Below, piece by piece: positions 32,656 through 44,704 of a stretch of DNA of 64,000 nucleotides. The position numbers and the translations under genes were made by a program. Below the pieces are notes generated by a model. That model was not told the origin of the DNA and made no database searches. It saw only the letters and a program-made list of their open reading frames with translations. The DNA comes from Pyropia haitanensis. Lineage: Eukaryota; Rhodophyta; Bangiophyceae; Bangiales; Bangiaceae. The first letter of the stretch is position 1. Every line of letters begins with the position of its first letter. The stretch is from contig SDUX01000001.1 of the NCBI GenBank assembly GCA_008729055.1, positions 1,736,001 to 1,800,000 of the forward strand. Reading direction: 5' to 3'.

Positions 32656-32910
32656 ATGGGCGCCACCCTCTCCGCCATCACCGTCGATGGCGACGACGCG
32701 GTCGACTTGGCGGCCGTCCTCCCCCCCGACGCGCGCTCCCTCTTTGACGCCACCACCGCCGCCAACACGGCGGTCAACGTGGCGGGCTCGGCGAGCGTGT
32801 CCGCCCACCTGCGCCTGCAGGAGCTGTTTGCCGCGTCGGCGGTCGTGTACGACAGCCGGGCCGACGCGACGCGGCTGCTCGAGCGGGACGACTGGGCCGA
32901 GGTGGCGGCG
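32656..32910 (+). CDS. First exon of an unidentified protein with N-myristoylation motif
   Basis: ATG at 32656 after a long pyrimidine tract like those of other starts in this window. About 85 residues look like real protein: MGATLSAITVDGDD, then FDATTAANTAVNVAGSASVSAHLRLQELFAASAVVYDSRADATRLLERDDWAEV. Gly2 with Ser6 fits an N-myristoylation signal. After about 32910 the frame becomes Gly-rich and G-run-rich, suggesting an intron, perhaps from GTGGCG just after the GCCGAG codons. A downstream Ala-rich segment at 33100-33297 (same frame, ending VVPLTGAGGFPRL) may be the last exon. I do not recognise a family; boundaries after exon 1 are guesses. Confidence 0.4.
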
Positions 32911-33203
32911 GGCCGGGCCGGCGGCGGCTGGGAGGGGGGGCGTGGGAGGGGGGGAGGGAGCGGAGGAGGCGGAGCGGCGGGGGGCGCCGCCGAGGCTGTT
33001 CCCACCGGCAGGTGTCGTTTGCCTGTTAGGGGAGGGAGGAAGGGGGGAAGGGGGGAAGGGGAAGGGTGCGCGCCTGGGCGGCTGCCAGCGAGACGCTTCT
33101 CAAGGCGGCGGCGGTCCCCGCTGCCGGCATCGGGCGGTGGGGGGTGGGGCGTCCCCGGCGCGCGGCCGCTGCCGGCGGCAGCGGCGGCCAACGCGGCGGC
33201 GGA

Positions 33204-33251
<48 letters not shown>

Positions 33252-33297
33252 GGCGGTTGTCCCATTGACTGGCGCGGGCGGTTTCCCGCGGCTCTGA

Positions 33298-33463
33298 CTG
33301 GATAGACTGATTGAAGGGGGGGGACGGTGCGAGGCCGGCCACGGCGCGGGAGGGCGCACGCCGCCCGACGCCCATCGGCAATCGATCCGCTGTGTCTGAC
33401 TCGTGTCGCCACGGGCAAGAGGCCGTGTCCACGGTGGCCGTCTCCCCGTCGGCGGCGCGGCGG

Positions 33464-33509
<46 letters not shown>

Positions 33510-34899
33510 GGAGACGGTCGCCCGCCGCCGGAGACACGGTCGCCCGCCGCCGCTGCCGCCGCCGCCCGGCCACCTCCACCGCCCGCACGCGGCGACAGTA
33601 GCGTGGACGCGCGCCAGGCACGGCACCCCCCACCCCCCGTCCCCCCGCTGTCCCACCACAAGCGCCGCGACCAGCAGTCCCCCCCCACCGTCCCCCCTCG
33701 ACCCCACCCACGCCCGACGGCGGCATCGGTCCCTCCCACCATAAAAGCGGGCCCACAGTCCAACCAGAGAGGGGGGTGGAAGGGAATGGACGGCCCGCCC
33801 GCCGCGGCCGCCGCGCGGCCGCGGCACGCGCGCACCCAAACCCCCTCCGTTGGGAAGAGGCAGGGACCCGCCGCGGGACGAGGGACGGCACGGCCGGCAC
33901 CGACGCGGGCGACCGCGTCCCACCCCCGGACGGCACCCGCCCCGCAGTGGCAGCGGCGGGCGGCGAGGGGTGCGGCGGGGGGGGGGGGAGAGCGCACGCG
34001 GCGGCCGCCGTCGGCCGCGCCGCGGCGGCCGCCGCGGAGCCCGCGCGGGGCGCCCCCGCGGCGGCGGGCCAATCCCCCGCCACGGGCCTGCACGCGGCAG
34101 GCCGCGACGGCAGCCAAGGCAGTGGGACGGGCGGAGGGAGGGGAGGTGGGGGGGTGGGCAGGTGGGGGGGGGGGGGGTGGATGGACGGGGGGGGTGGCGG
34201 ATGGGCGGGCGGCACCGCGGGCGGGGGCGCGGCCGGCGTGGCGGGTCGAAACGCGGCGCGCGTCGGCGATCGGGGTGGGGCTGACGGGGACCGTCGAAAA
34301 ACAAAAAAAAAACGGCGCCGGCGCAGCGCCCGGGCCGGGCGAGAAAGCCACGTCGCCCCACCCCCCCCCCCCACCCCCGCCACTGCGCCGCAGACTCTGC
34401 GGTGCAGACGCGGATTCAACCTGAGCGCGCCGCCGTTGGCGTGCGCCTGGGACGACTGTTGAATCGGATGCGCACGGGGGGGGTGTCACGTGCCGCCCCC
34501 GACGTGTGATTGCATGCACGCGGGCGGTCGATGCGCTGGATGCACCCGCGACGCGTCCACCCCCCCCTGCTGCAGCGACTGGACAGGGGGGGGGATCGGG
34601 GGGCGCCGCGGACGTCCGCCGGTCGCAGCCCGTGGAAGCGTGTGCGCCCTTGTAGGCGCACACCCGGCCCGGGCGTGCACGCTGCATAGGAGTCGTCCTG
34701 GTGGCAGTCCGCCTCGAACGTTCCCCGTGCCTCCATCCCCACCGTCGCCGTCACCACCGCCGGCTCCCCACCGGCTGCCGCGGCCCCCACTCTGGGTCCT
34801 GCTCCCTCCCCCTCCGCCCCGCCCACGCTCACCCCCCCGCGGGCGCGCCCTCGCCTCTCCTCCCCTTGTGTTTGCCGCCCACCGCAGACGGGCGTCACT
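33298..34899. other. Intergenic upstream of G6PD
   Basis: CCG/GGC-rich DNA with G runs (for example about 33967-33978 and 34166-34178) and an A10-type run near 34300. No conserved reading frame. It contains the G6PD promoter and 5' UTR. Confidence 0.45.
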
Positions 34900-37038
34900 A
34901 TGGCCGGCGGCACGGCGGTGGCGGAGCGGCCGCCCAAGGTGGCGGCCGGCGCCCCCCCCACGCAGGAGGAGGTGGCGGCGGCGCCCGACAAGGCGGCGGC
35001 CGGCGAAAAGTACCTGGCCGAGTCGCTGACCATCCTGGTCATTGGCGCGTCTGGGGACCTGGCCAAGAAGCTCACCGCGCCGGCGCTGTACGAGCTCTAC
35101 CAGCGGGACTACCTGCCCAAGCAGATGACCATTGTCGGGTACGCGCGGTCGGAAAAGACCGACGCGGAGCTGCGCGACGCGTGGCGGCCGGTGCTGGTCA
35201 AGCAGCACGCGGGGGAGGAGGAGCGCATCGACGCGTTCCTGTCGACGGTCATCTACCGGCGGGGGCAGTATGACAGCGCGGAGGACGTGGCGGGCGTCTT
35301 TGCTGAGATGGAGGAGCGGGAGACGGCGGACGGCCAAGAGGTGGCGAACCGCCTGTTTTACTTTGCCGTCCCGCCGTCGGTGTTTGCCGACATTGGGGGG
35401 GCCATCAAGGAGGGCGCCCTATCCAAGACGGGCTGGAACCGGCTGGTCGTGGAAAAGCCGTTTGGCAAGGACACCGCCTCGTTTGAGGAGCTGTCCAAGA
35501 CCATCAACGGGCTCTTTACGCCCGAGCAGACCTACTTTGTGGACCACTATCTCGGCAAGGTACGTGCGCCGAATGAGCCGGAGGGTGGGGGGGCTGGGGG
35601 AGGTTGGGCCGGATGTCACGTGGACGTCCCTCTGGTCTTCATTTTTTTTCTTGTGGCTAGCCGTGGTCTCTTGCTGTTTGGAGTTCTTTGGTAGAGTGCG
35701 TGTTGAGGTGCTGACTGTGAGATTGTGGTACGGACTGGTCTACCCGCGATGTTCTGCCGCTCCTCGCCTCGTTCCTCTTGTGCTGCTACGTTCGTTGTCT
35801 GTTGGTCGTCTGGCTGCTCCCACCTGCTCGTTTTCACCCGCCTCACAGGAGATGAACCAGAACCTGCTGGTTCTGCGCTTTGCCAACTCGATGTTTGAGC
35901 CGCTGTGGAACCGACACTACGTGGAGAGCGTCGTCATCACGTTCAAGGAGGACATTGGCACCGAAGGCCGCGGCGGCTACTTTGATTCGTTTGGCATCAG
36001 TACGTCCCCTGGGGTTGTAGAGCGTTTATGTGGCGACGGCGGTGTGTTTTGTTGCGTACTTTGGATTGAGGTGCGTCTGCTGGGCTGCTGTGTCTCGCAC
36101 AGGCGGCTGACGTGTTCCCGTCGACGTATCTCTGGTTGCCATCCTCTTTTTGTACTCCGTCCTCTCGTTGGCGTCCTCCCTGACTGTTCCTCTTGTGCGT
36201 GCCCCTCTGTGTTTCACCCCCTCTCCCAGTTCGTGATGTGATGCAAAATCACCTGACGCAGATGCTGGCGCTCATCGCCATGGACCCGCCCGTACGCGCC
36301 GCCGGCGAGAACTTTGGCGACTATGTGCGGGACGAAAAGGTCAAGGTGCTGCACGCCATCAAGCCCATCTCGCTGGACAAGTGTGTCATTGGCCAGTACA
36401 CCGCCCCCGACGACGGCTCCATGGCGGGCTACACGGAGGACGACACCGTCCCCGACGATTCGGTGACGCCCACCTACGCCGCGCTGGTCATGTACGTGGA
36501 CAACCCCCGCTGGGCGGGCGTGCCGTTTGTGATGAAGGCCGGCAAGGCGCTGGACGAGAAGAAGGTGGAGGTGCGAATGAAGTTCCACACCCCCGCCGCG
36601 GCGACGACCATGTTTCCCGACATCCGTGTGCCCGCCAACGAGCTGGTGCTGCGGGTGCAGCCCAACGAGGCGGTGTACATGAAGACGAATGTCAAGACGC
36701 CCGGCCTGGCCGGCGCGCCCGTCGCGTCGGAGCTGGACCTCTCGTATGGCAGCCGCTTTGACGACAAGATGGCCGATTCGCCGTCGGCCTACACGCGCCT
36801 CATCCTTGACTGCCTGCGCGGCAAGCAGGCAGCGTTTGTGCGCGACGACGAGCTGCGGGCGGCGTGGAAGATCTTTACGCCCGTCCTCCACGCCATTGAG
36901 GCGGGCAAGAAGCAGCCGACCAAGTACAAGGCGTTTTCGCGCGGGCCCGCCGAGGCGGACGAGTTTGTGTCGAAGTTTTACCAGCGGGACCCGACGTATG
37001 AGTGGCACCCGCCGTGCAAGAGTGACGCCAAGATGTGA
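34900..37038 (+). CDS. G6PD: Glucose-6-phosphate 1-dehydrogenase
   Basis: Three exons, 34900-35559, 35849-35999 and 36230-37038, give 539 aa, a normal cytosolic length. It oxidises glucose 6-phosphate with NADP+, the first step of the oxidative pentose phosphate pathway. The N-terminal ~38 residues are an Ala/Lys/Glu tail without an obvious transit peptide. The coenzyme motif GASGDLAKK is at about 49-57, EKPFGKD at about 183-189, and the substrate-site peptide VDHYLGKE at about 214-221 (usually RIDHYLGKE, so the Arg-Ile is Phe-Val here). [29 protein letters not shown] and [23 protein letters not shown] follow. Both introns (289 and 230 nt) begin GTACGT and end in pyrimidine-CAG; splicing restores the KEMNQN and GIIRDV junctions exactly. 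Confidence 0.96.
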
Positions 37039-37500
37039 TGCGGCGGCCACGGGCGGTGGGTATGGCTTGCTCGACGCTGGGGGGTGGCGCGGCCAGTACG
37101 TGGGGCGGTACGGCCGCGCGTTGAGTCGGTGGGGGTCGGCGTTGCTGGAAGGGGCATGTAGAGCTCGGTGCGAGGCCCCTTCTTCCGAATCCTCTGCGTT
37201 GTGCCAACAGCCATGGAGCGTGTTCTGGTGCATATAGTACATCCCGTCGCGCTCTGTATCGTTGCTGGCCTCTGGTGACATCCTCATTGCTTTTGCGCCG
37301 TTGCGCATCCGCCTGTGGCGACTACTTGGGTGCATCCACCGTGCACCATTGCCTGACCAGCATCCCATTCCTGGGTTGTGCCCGTGGGCGTCCATCAGCT
37401 ACGTTTACAACAGGCAACCAAGTCGCTTCTTGTCGCACGCGTCGATCCTCAAGCAAAGCGTCGGTCACTCCCCCACACCGCCCCACACGCACGCGCGCCC
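37039..37500. other. Convergent intergenic region, G6PD and P450-1
   Basis: 3' flanks of G6PD (+) and the first P450 (-). No coding signal. Confidence 0.5.
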
Positions 37501-39473
37501 TCACGCGCCCGCCCCCGCCGCCGCGCGGCGGCGCAGCCGCACGAGCATCTGCGACGGCCGCAGCGTAATCGCGTCAATCTGCTTGACCGCCGCCGCGGGC
37601 CCCGCCAGCCGCACCTCGTACTTGGTCACCAGCGCCGCGATGGCGGCCTTCCACTCGACCTCGGCGAGGTCGCGGCCCATGCAGCTGCCGGGGCCCATGC
37701 CAAACGGCCGCCACGCGAGCTCGCCCGCGCCTTTCGCGCTGCCAGCGCCGCCCCCGCCGCCGTTCTTGACCCCACCGCCGCCGCCACCGGCGGCCGCACG
37801 CGCTGGCGGCGGCACCGCCCAGCGGTCCGGGTCAAACGCCTCTGGGTCGTGAAAGTTCTCGGGCGACCGGAACGTCATGTGGTGGGGCATCTTGATGGAC
37901 GTCCCCGCCGGCAGCACCGCCCCCGACGACGGCAGCGTCACGTCCGTGACGAGCCGCCGCGACACGCCCGACGCGGCGGGTGGATAGAGGCGGAGCGTCT
38001 CTTTCCAGACGGTGTGGAGGTAGGGGAGGGACGTAAAGGTGGCGGCGTCGAGGGCGGGGGGGGGGGGAGGGGTCGCCAGCGGCTCGTCGCCTTTGGAGGA
38101 GGCGGAGGGCGTGTCGTTGGCGCCCGCCGCTGGGGGGGGGGGCAACACCGTCGACACCTCTTCGAGGACCCGCTCCTGGACGTCGGGGTGGGTGCACAGC
38201 AGGTAGATGCCCCACTGGAGGGAGTGCGCCTGCAGAGGAGACATAGGTGGAGAGCAGATGGGCAGACGGGCCGCGGTGTCCGACACTGGGCACACTTCCA
38301 AGTTAGCAAGAGCCCGCAACGCGCACCTCACGCGCCGCAAGCGCGCCAGCACCAGCACACCCCCCCAAGCCTCCCACTCGACGGGTTCCCCCTCCGGCAC
38401 GCCCCCCCTCCGACTTCCTCCCCTCTACGCACCGTCGTGTCCACCCCCGCCACGAGCAGCGCCATAAAGTCCGCCGCCAGCCGGTCACGATCGCCCGCGT
38501 ACACCCCCCCCCCATCCGCGTCGGCCAGCAGCACGTCCAGGATATCCCGTGGCGGCGACCGCGGCCAGCCGCCCGCCGCGTACGCGGCGCGGCGTGCCGC
38601 CTCGTGGTGCGTCATGTACCGGCGGAAGCGGTCGCCGAGCGCGCGGATGCGGGCGAGCCGCGCGGGCGCAAACACGCCCGGCGCGGGGAGGAGCATGAGC
38701 GGGAGGAGGAGCGGGAAGAGCTCACGGAGGGCGGGGCCAAAGTCCGCGCCGCGCGTCGCGGGCGTCGACACCATCGTCCGGTGCATGGCGCGGAGCGTAA
38801 TCTCCTCGGCCGCCGCCGCGACATCCGCGGGCGTGCCCGCATCCGCGGCGGCGGCGAGCGGCCCGCCGACGGGGTCGGCCCCCTCCCCCCGCACGTCGGC
38901 AATTACCCCCGCGGCGGCGCCGCCGAGCACCCGCGCGTCGGCGAGCGGCGCCGCCAGCAGCCGCCGCGCCGCCGTGTGCTCCGCCCCCGCCGTCAGGATG
39001 ATGACCTTGGGGCTGATGGGCAGCCCAAACGCGCGCATCCACCGCGCGTCCCGCGGCGGCGCGACGCGGCCGAGCACGTGCGCGATATCCGTCGGGTGGC
39101 TGAGGAAGACCCGCCGCTTGCCGCCGAGCCACACCTGGTAGTTGGCGCCGCCCGACGCGGCGCGCCAGGCGGTCATGAGGAAGCACGTCTGCTTGGCCGC
39201 CATCGCGGCGGCGAGCTGGGGCGCGCGCCCCAACAGCCAGCCGTCCCCGTCACCGGGAACGCCGGGCAGGACCGTGCCGTGCAGGCGGAGCGTGTCGGTG
39301 GCAAAGCGGGGCCAGCGGAGCGCGACGATGGGCGCCGCGGCCGCCGCGACGGCGGCCGCCGCGGCGGCGGGCCAGCCGAGCCAGTAGCGGACGGCGGCGT
39401 AGGTGGCGGCCGTCGAGACGGCCGTCACGATGTGCGCGAGCGGCTGGGGGGGGAGCAGCACCCGGTCCCCCAT
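37501..39473 (-). CDS. Cytochrome P450, copy 1
   Basis: Two exons on the minus strand, 39473-38433 and 38229-37501, give 589 aa. It is an ER-anchored haem monooxygenase of unknown substrate. An N-terminal hydrophobic anchor spans about residues 10-50 (LAHIVTAVSTAATYA, AAAAAPIVAL). The I-helix is AGVDTT joined across the intron to AHSLQWGIYLL. The K-helix is WKETLRLYPPAAS (ExxR), then FDPDRW, and the haem-binding loop FGMGPGSCMGRDLAEVEW with the cysteine ligand. The intron (38230-38432, 203 nt) has a GTGCGT donor and CTGCAG acceptor. A Gly/Ala/Lys insertion lies before the haem loop. It is nearly the same protein as copy 3, which lies in the opposite orientation. I cannot assign a CYP family by eye. 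Confidence 0.92.
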
Positions 39474-40876
39474 GGCGGCGGCGGCGCCCGCAACGGGGCC
39501 GAGGCGGGACCCGCGCAGGGGGGGCGGGGGAGCCGCACCGCCGGCAGCGGCTGGCAGCCACACCGGGCGGCCAGCAGCAGCAGGGGAAACGCCGCCGAGA
39601 GGGCGGGCCAGGGAAGCGTCGGTGGGCGCCGCCGTCTGGTTTCCGTCGGCAGGGGCGTCTGGGGTGCCCTTTTGATAGGCGCGCCGCCACGGCCGCGCCC
39701 AGCGCCTGCACCTGCCCACAGGCACGGGCGTGATAGCGCCCCCCCGTCCCCCCCCCCTCGTCGATCGCGACGCGGCCGCCGCCCGCCGCCTCCCCACCGA
39801 GTGACGCCCCGGCGGGACGGCCGTGGCCCACGCGCGCCTGTGGCGGTCGCCGCCGGCGTGGGCGGCTGGTCGGGACGGCCGCCGCGCCCGCCGTGCGGGC
39901 TGGCAGCCCAGGCGCCCCCGCCGGGGCAGGCCGACGGCGACCGGCGCGGGCGCGCCCCGCCGACCCGCCGGCAACACCGCGACGACGCGCGCGGTGCGGT
40001 GGGGGTCCGTGCGCGGCGGGCGCACCGGCACAGCCCAACCCGTGGCGGGTCGGACCTCCGCGCCGCCGCGGCGTCCACCCCCGCCCCTTACTCATCTCGT
40101 CGTGTTCACGGGCCACCCAACCCGTGGCAGGCGCCGCCACCACCACCGCCACCACCACCGCTCCCCCTCCCTCCTCATTCTGCCCACGCACGGCGCCACC
40201 GCCGCGGGTGCTCCCCCCCCCACGCCTCACCCGCCACAGTCGGACAGGAGGGGGATGGCGGTGGGGGGATGGCGGCGGGTGGCCGCGCCACCCGCCCGCC
40301 CCGCCTCGTCAGCGGCGGTCAGCACGGGCGGCGGCGGCGGCCGCCACCGTGGCGGCGCGGCCACCCGTCACGGGTGCGCGGCGAGGGCGGTGCGTGGGGG
40401 CGGCGACGGCGGCGACCCCGCCGGCCCCGCCCGAGGGCCGCCGGTCGAGGCCGCCGATACAGTATGTACAACCATCACGCGGGGGCCCCGCGCGGGGGGG
40501 CGGGGCCGGGAGGTTGACCGGCCGCGCACCCGTCGTCACCGTGGCGGGTCGGTGGAGCACCGAGCTCGACAGCGGACAGACAGATCCACAGATCTGAAAG
40601 TAGCACCCAGGATGCTCTGCTTGCAGACTTTGGTTCGTTCACGCCTTCTTCGTCGTGGGGCCCATCTATCGCGTAGCTCTGCCATGCGCGTCCGACCTAC
40701 GCCGGGTGCGAATGAACCGCGACGTCGAGCGGTGGACGGGTGTCGAGCAGTGTCTGTTTCTCTCCCGCCAGATGCATACAAACAACTTCGTGCTAATGAT
40801 GTGCGACGCCAGGCCCGCCGTCGCGCCATCCACCCAGCGCGTTCCCCTCCCCCACCGCCCACCTACGTCCGCCACG
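39474..40876. other. Intergenic between P450-1 and P450-2
   Basis: GC-rich, with C and G runs near 39748-39760. Frames contain only Arg/Pro/Ala-rich sequence. It holds the promoter of copy 1 and the 3' flank of copy 2. Confidence 0.45.
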
Positions 40877-42817
40877 CTACGATGCCCCCACCCCCGCCAC
40901 CGCCCGCCGCCGCAGGCGCACCCGCAACTGCGACGGCTTGAGCGACAGCGCGTCGAGGGGCTCAACGGCCGGCGCGTCGCCGTCCAGGCGGAGCTCGTAC
41001 TTGGCCACCAGCGCCGCGACGGTGGCCTTCCACTGCACCTCGGCGAGGCGGCGGCCAATGCAGCTGAGCGGGCCCAGCCCAAACGGCCGCCACGCCTGCT
41101 CGCCTCGCGGCTTGTCCCCGCCACCGCCACCGCCGCCACCGCCGCCGTAGGCGGGGCGGCCGCCGCCGTCGGCGGCGGTCGGCGCCCACCGGTCCGGCTC
41201 AAACGCCTCGGGGCGGGCGTAGTTTTCGGGCGAGTGCAGCGCCACGTGGTGGGGCATCTTGATGGCCGTCCCCGCCGGCAGCACCGCCCCGGACGAGGGC
41301 AGGACTATGTCGGTGACGAGGCGGCGGGAGCCGCCCGACGCGGCGGGGGGATAGAGCCTCAGCGTCTCGCGCCAGACGGCGTGGAGGTAGGGGAGGGCGG
41401 TGAGGGTGGAAACGGGGATGGGGGGGGGGGGGTTTCGCCCTCGGTGGGGGTGGGGGGGGGCTTGTCGTTTGCAGGGTGGGATGCCAGGGCGGTGGATACC
41501 TCGACGAGGACGCGCTCTTGCACGTCGGGGTGGGTGCAGAGGAGGTAGACTCCCCACTCGACAGAGTGCGCCTACGGAGGGCGGCCGCGGGTAGCGAGAC
41601 CGGACCAACCGGGTCATACACAAGGTTGGAGCGTGTGGAGCACAAGGCAGGCTGGCGAGTGGCGTGACGTAAGCAAGTGCCCCAGGGGTCAGTAGGGTCT
41701 CATGGTAAACACCTGCCTCCCTCCCCTCCTCCCACAGAGTTCTCTCCCGCCATCGCCTCGCATCCTGCCAACGCACCGTCGAGTCCACCCCCGTCATCAT
41801 CAGCACCATCCAGTCCGCCGCCAGCCGGTCGCGGTCGGCGTACAACCCCCCCCCGTCGGCATCCGCGAGCAGCACGTCCAGCACATCCCGCGGGGGCGTC
41901 CGGTCCCACGTGCCCGCCGCGTACGCCGCGCGGCGCGCCGCCTCGTGGCGCGCCAAGCACTGGCGGTACAGGTCGCCGACGGCACGGACGCGCGCCAGCC
42001 GGCGGCGTGCAAGGACGGCCGGCGCGGGGACGAGCATCAGCGGCATCAGCAGCGGGATGAGCCCCGTGACGACCGGCCCAAAGTCCACGCCCGCCGTCGC
42101 GGGCGCCGACACCATAACGCGGTGGACGACGCGGAGGGTGAGCGCCCGCGTGACGGCGACCACGTCGGCGGGGGTGCCGCCGGCGGCGGCGGCGGCGAGC
42201 GCCCCCCCCACCGGCGGGACCGCGTCGGCGGCCACGTCGGCCGCGACGCCGGCCGCAACCATCCGCAGCACCCGCGCGTCGGCGAGTGGCGCCGCCAGCA
42301 GCCGCCGCGCCGCCGCGTGCTCGGCGCCCGCGGTCAAGACGAGGAGTTTGGGGCTGATGGGGAGCCCAAAGCCGCGCATCCACGACGCGTCCCGCGGCGG
42401 GCGGACGCGGCCGAGGACGTGCGCCACGTCGGCGGGGTGGCTGAGGACGACCCGCCGGGCGCCGCCGAGCCACACCTGGTAGTTGGCGGCGCCCGCGCGG
42501 GCGCGCCAGTCGGAGAGGAGGAAGCAGGTGCGCTTGCCGGCAATGGCCGCGGCGAGCTCCCGGCAGCGGCCGAGCAGCCACGCATCCCCGGGGCCGGGCA
42601 CGCCCGGCAGGGCGGTGCCGTGCAGGCCGAGCGTGTCGGTCGCAAAGCGGGGCCACGCCAGCGCCACTGGTGGCGCGACGAGGACGGCGGCCACGGCGGC
42701 GGCAACGACGGGAGACCACCCGAGCAGGTGCCACGCCGCCACGGCGGCGGCGGCGGTGGAGGCGCCAATGACGGCCGCCGCGACGGGCCGCGGCGGGAGC
42801 ACCACGCGGTCCTTCAT
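40877..42817 (-). CDS. Cytochrome P450, copy 2 (one homopolymer frame break)
   Basis: Two exons on the minus strand, 42817-41777 and 41571-40877, about 578 aa after correction. Architecture as in copy 1: N-terminal anchor, YQVWLGGARRVVLSHPADVAHVLGRV, I-helix TGVDST continuing into AHSVEWGVYLL across the intron, K-helix WRETLRLYPPAAS, FEPDRW, haem loop FGLGPLSCIGRRLAEVQW. It is clearly related to copies 1 and 3 but more diverged (IGRR for MGRD in the haem loop, Ser for Thr in the I-helix). The intron (41572-41776, 205 nt) has a GTGCGT donor. Exon 2 changes frame once, at G13 (41420-41432), in a Pro-rich linker. Its length of 695 nt is one short of a multiple of three, so one base appears to be missing. 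Confidence 0.87.
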   Translation of the reverse strand: MKDRVVLPPRPVAAAVIGASTAAAAVAAWHLLGWSPVVAAAVAAVLVAPPVALAWPRFATDTLGLHGTALPGVPGPGDAWLLGRCRELAAAIAGKRTCFLLSDWRARAGAANYQVWLGGARRVVLSHPADVAHVLGRVRPPRDASWMRGFGLPISPKLLVLTAGAEHAAARRLLAAPLADARVLRMVAAGVAADVAADAVPPVGGALAAAAAGGTPADVVAVTRALTLRVVHRVMVSAPATAGVDFGPVVTGLIPLLMPLMLVPAPAVLARRRLARVRAVGDLYRQCLARHEAARRAAYAAGTWDRTPPRDVLDVLLADADGGGLYADRDRLAADWMVLMMTGVDSTVRWQDARRWRERTLWEEGREAGVYHETLLTPGALAYVTPLASLPCAPHAPTLCMTRLVRSRYPRPPSVGALCRVGSLPPLHPPRRARARPRRGIHRPGIPPCKRQAPPHPHRGRNPPPPIPVSTLTALPYLHAVWRETLRLYPPAASGGSRRLVTDIVLPSSGAVLPAGTAIKMPHHVALHSPENYARPEAFEPDRWAPTAADGGGRPAYGGGGGGGGGGDKPRGEQAWRPFGLGPLSCIGRRLAEVQWKATVAALVAKYELRLDGDAPAVEPLDALSLKPSQLRVRLRRRAVAGVGAS

Positions 42818-44704
42818 GGAGGGGGGGGGGGGGGGGGGGCGGTTGCTCGGCAACAAGTCTGCAGCGAGCAGAACGGCGGCGCTGAGCTCGCCCGACGTTG
42901 GTAGAGAGGAGAGAGCGCAAGATAGGCGGCGCCGCGGACAACGGGAGCACCCTCTGGAAGCGGCAGTGACGGAGCGCGCCGGACGGACGCCGCCGCTACC
43001 AACACACCTTGGCGGCGACGCGCGGCAACGGCCTTGACCCTTTTGGCGAGCACCCACACCCGAGTCCCCTCGACGGCGGTGCGGCCAAACAAACAAGGGC
43101 GGTCCCTACCCGCCCCACTGGGCACGCCTAGCTAGCATACCTCTGCCGCGCCGCGTTTGCAGAGCGGCGGGCCGCCCCCACTCTGGCGGGAGCCTGCCGG
43201 GGGGGGGGGGGGGGCCACCGGCGGCTGCCGGCCGGCGTCGGGACGGGCGCGGCGGCTGGAAGCGGCCACGCCCCGCAGCCGCGGCCGACCCGTCGGCACC
43301 GCGCCACGCCGGCTCTCCCGTCCCCGCGGGGCGGCAGAGGCGGGGATGGGCGGCCGCGGCGGGCGTCCGCGTGCCCCCCCCCCCCCCTCCTCATCCGCCA
43401 CGACCCGTTGTCCCGTAGCACACGGCCACACACACCAAAGCGGGGCCATGATGGCAACAGCGAGGGAGGGGGCCATGATGGCGGAGGGGGGGGGGGGGGA
43501 GGGGGGGGGGGGTACGCCCGGAGCGTGCAGGGGGAGGGGGGGGAGGCGGCGGGAGGCGCGCCGCGCCTCCCGCCGCGTGGTCCGTCTGCCTGCCGTGGCG
43601 CGCCGGCGGTGCGGACGTGGGCGCGCCGCCACCATTGCTGCCGCCGCCGCCGCCGCGGGCCGCCGACGGCCGACCCGCGCGGCGGGTGTGGCGACCCGCC
43701 GCGGCCGGCGGGTTGCCGCGGCGGCGGCGCGCCGCCGCGGCCGCCCCGCGGCTCGGCAGGCGACGGGCGGGCCCGCGGCGGGGGGCGGATCAGGCCGGCC
43801 GGGGCCCCCCCGCCCGAGAAATCCCGCCAACCCGCCCGCCGTCGCCCACTCGCCGCCCGCGGCGGCCGACCCGCCCGTCGTGGACGAGGCGAGGGCGGCA
43901 GTCGCCGCTCCCACCTACCATCCCCCCCCTCCCGCCCCACCCCCTCTCCCCCTCCCCCCCTCCCCCCGTCCATTGCGTGTAGCAGTGGTGCGGGGAGGTG
44001 TGGGATGAACGCACGGGCGCCGCCAAACACGCCGCGCGTGGCCCACGGCGGCAGCCGCCGTGGCCGTGTGTTGTCGGCGCGGGGGGGGGGTGTCGGCCGG
44101 CGCCGCCGCGGGGAGCGACGGCCGCCGCCGGCCGCCGCCGGCCGCCGCGCGCGGCGGGTCGCGACCGCCCGGCCGCCGCCCCACCCGCCGCGGGTGCGGA
44201 CCGTACCCCGCGGGACCGCCCGTGGGGCGGCCGCCGCGTGCACCCGCCGTGCCGTTGCTGTTGCCCCGGGACGGGGGGGGGGGTGCCGGCGTGGGGCGGC
44301 GGCGCGCCCAAGGGGGCGCGCCGCCCTGGGGGGGGGGGGGGGGGGGGGGGCGCGCCGTCCCGCCAGCGGCCGGGCGGGTTGGCGGTGGTGAGGGGGGGCG
44401 GTGGTGGGGAACCGCTGTGGGCGCGTCCGCGCCCGCATCCGGCCGCGGCGCACCGCCCGCGCCGTCGGCGCGGGGGCCACCACCCACGCGGGGAGTGGGG
44501 CCAAAAGGGCGCCCCGGCCGGCGGCGGGAGCCGACCGGCCGCGGCGCCAACCGTGGCCACCACCATCCCCGGCGGCTGCCACCCACACGCGCAGGGTCGG
44601 TCGCCCCCCGTTTGGCCCCGCTGGCCGGCGTTGCGGCGGGTCCCCATCACCCCCCCCCTTGCCCGTCCCGGCCGAGCCCCCCGCTTCGCGGACCGCCCGT
44701 CCCC
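42818..44704. other. Divergent intergenic region, P450-2 and P450-3
   Basis: Head-to-head spacer between copies 2 and 3, so it should contain both promoters. G and C runs lie at 42821-42840, 43201-43214, 43380-43388 and 44331-44351, with GCC/GGC simple sequence between. No conserved coding segment. Confidence 0.5.
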
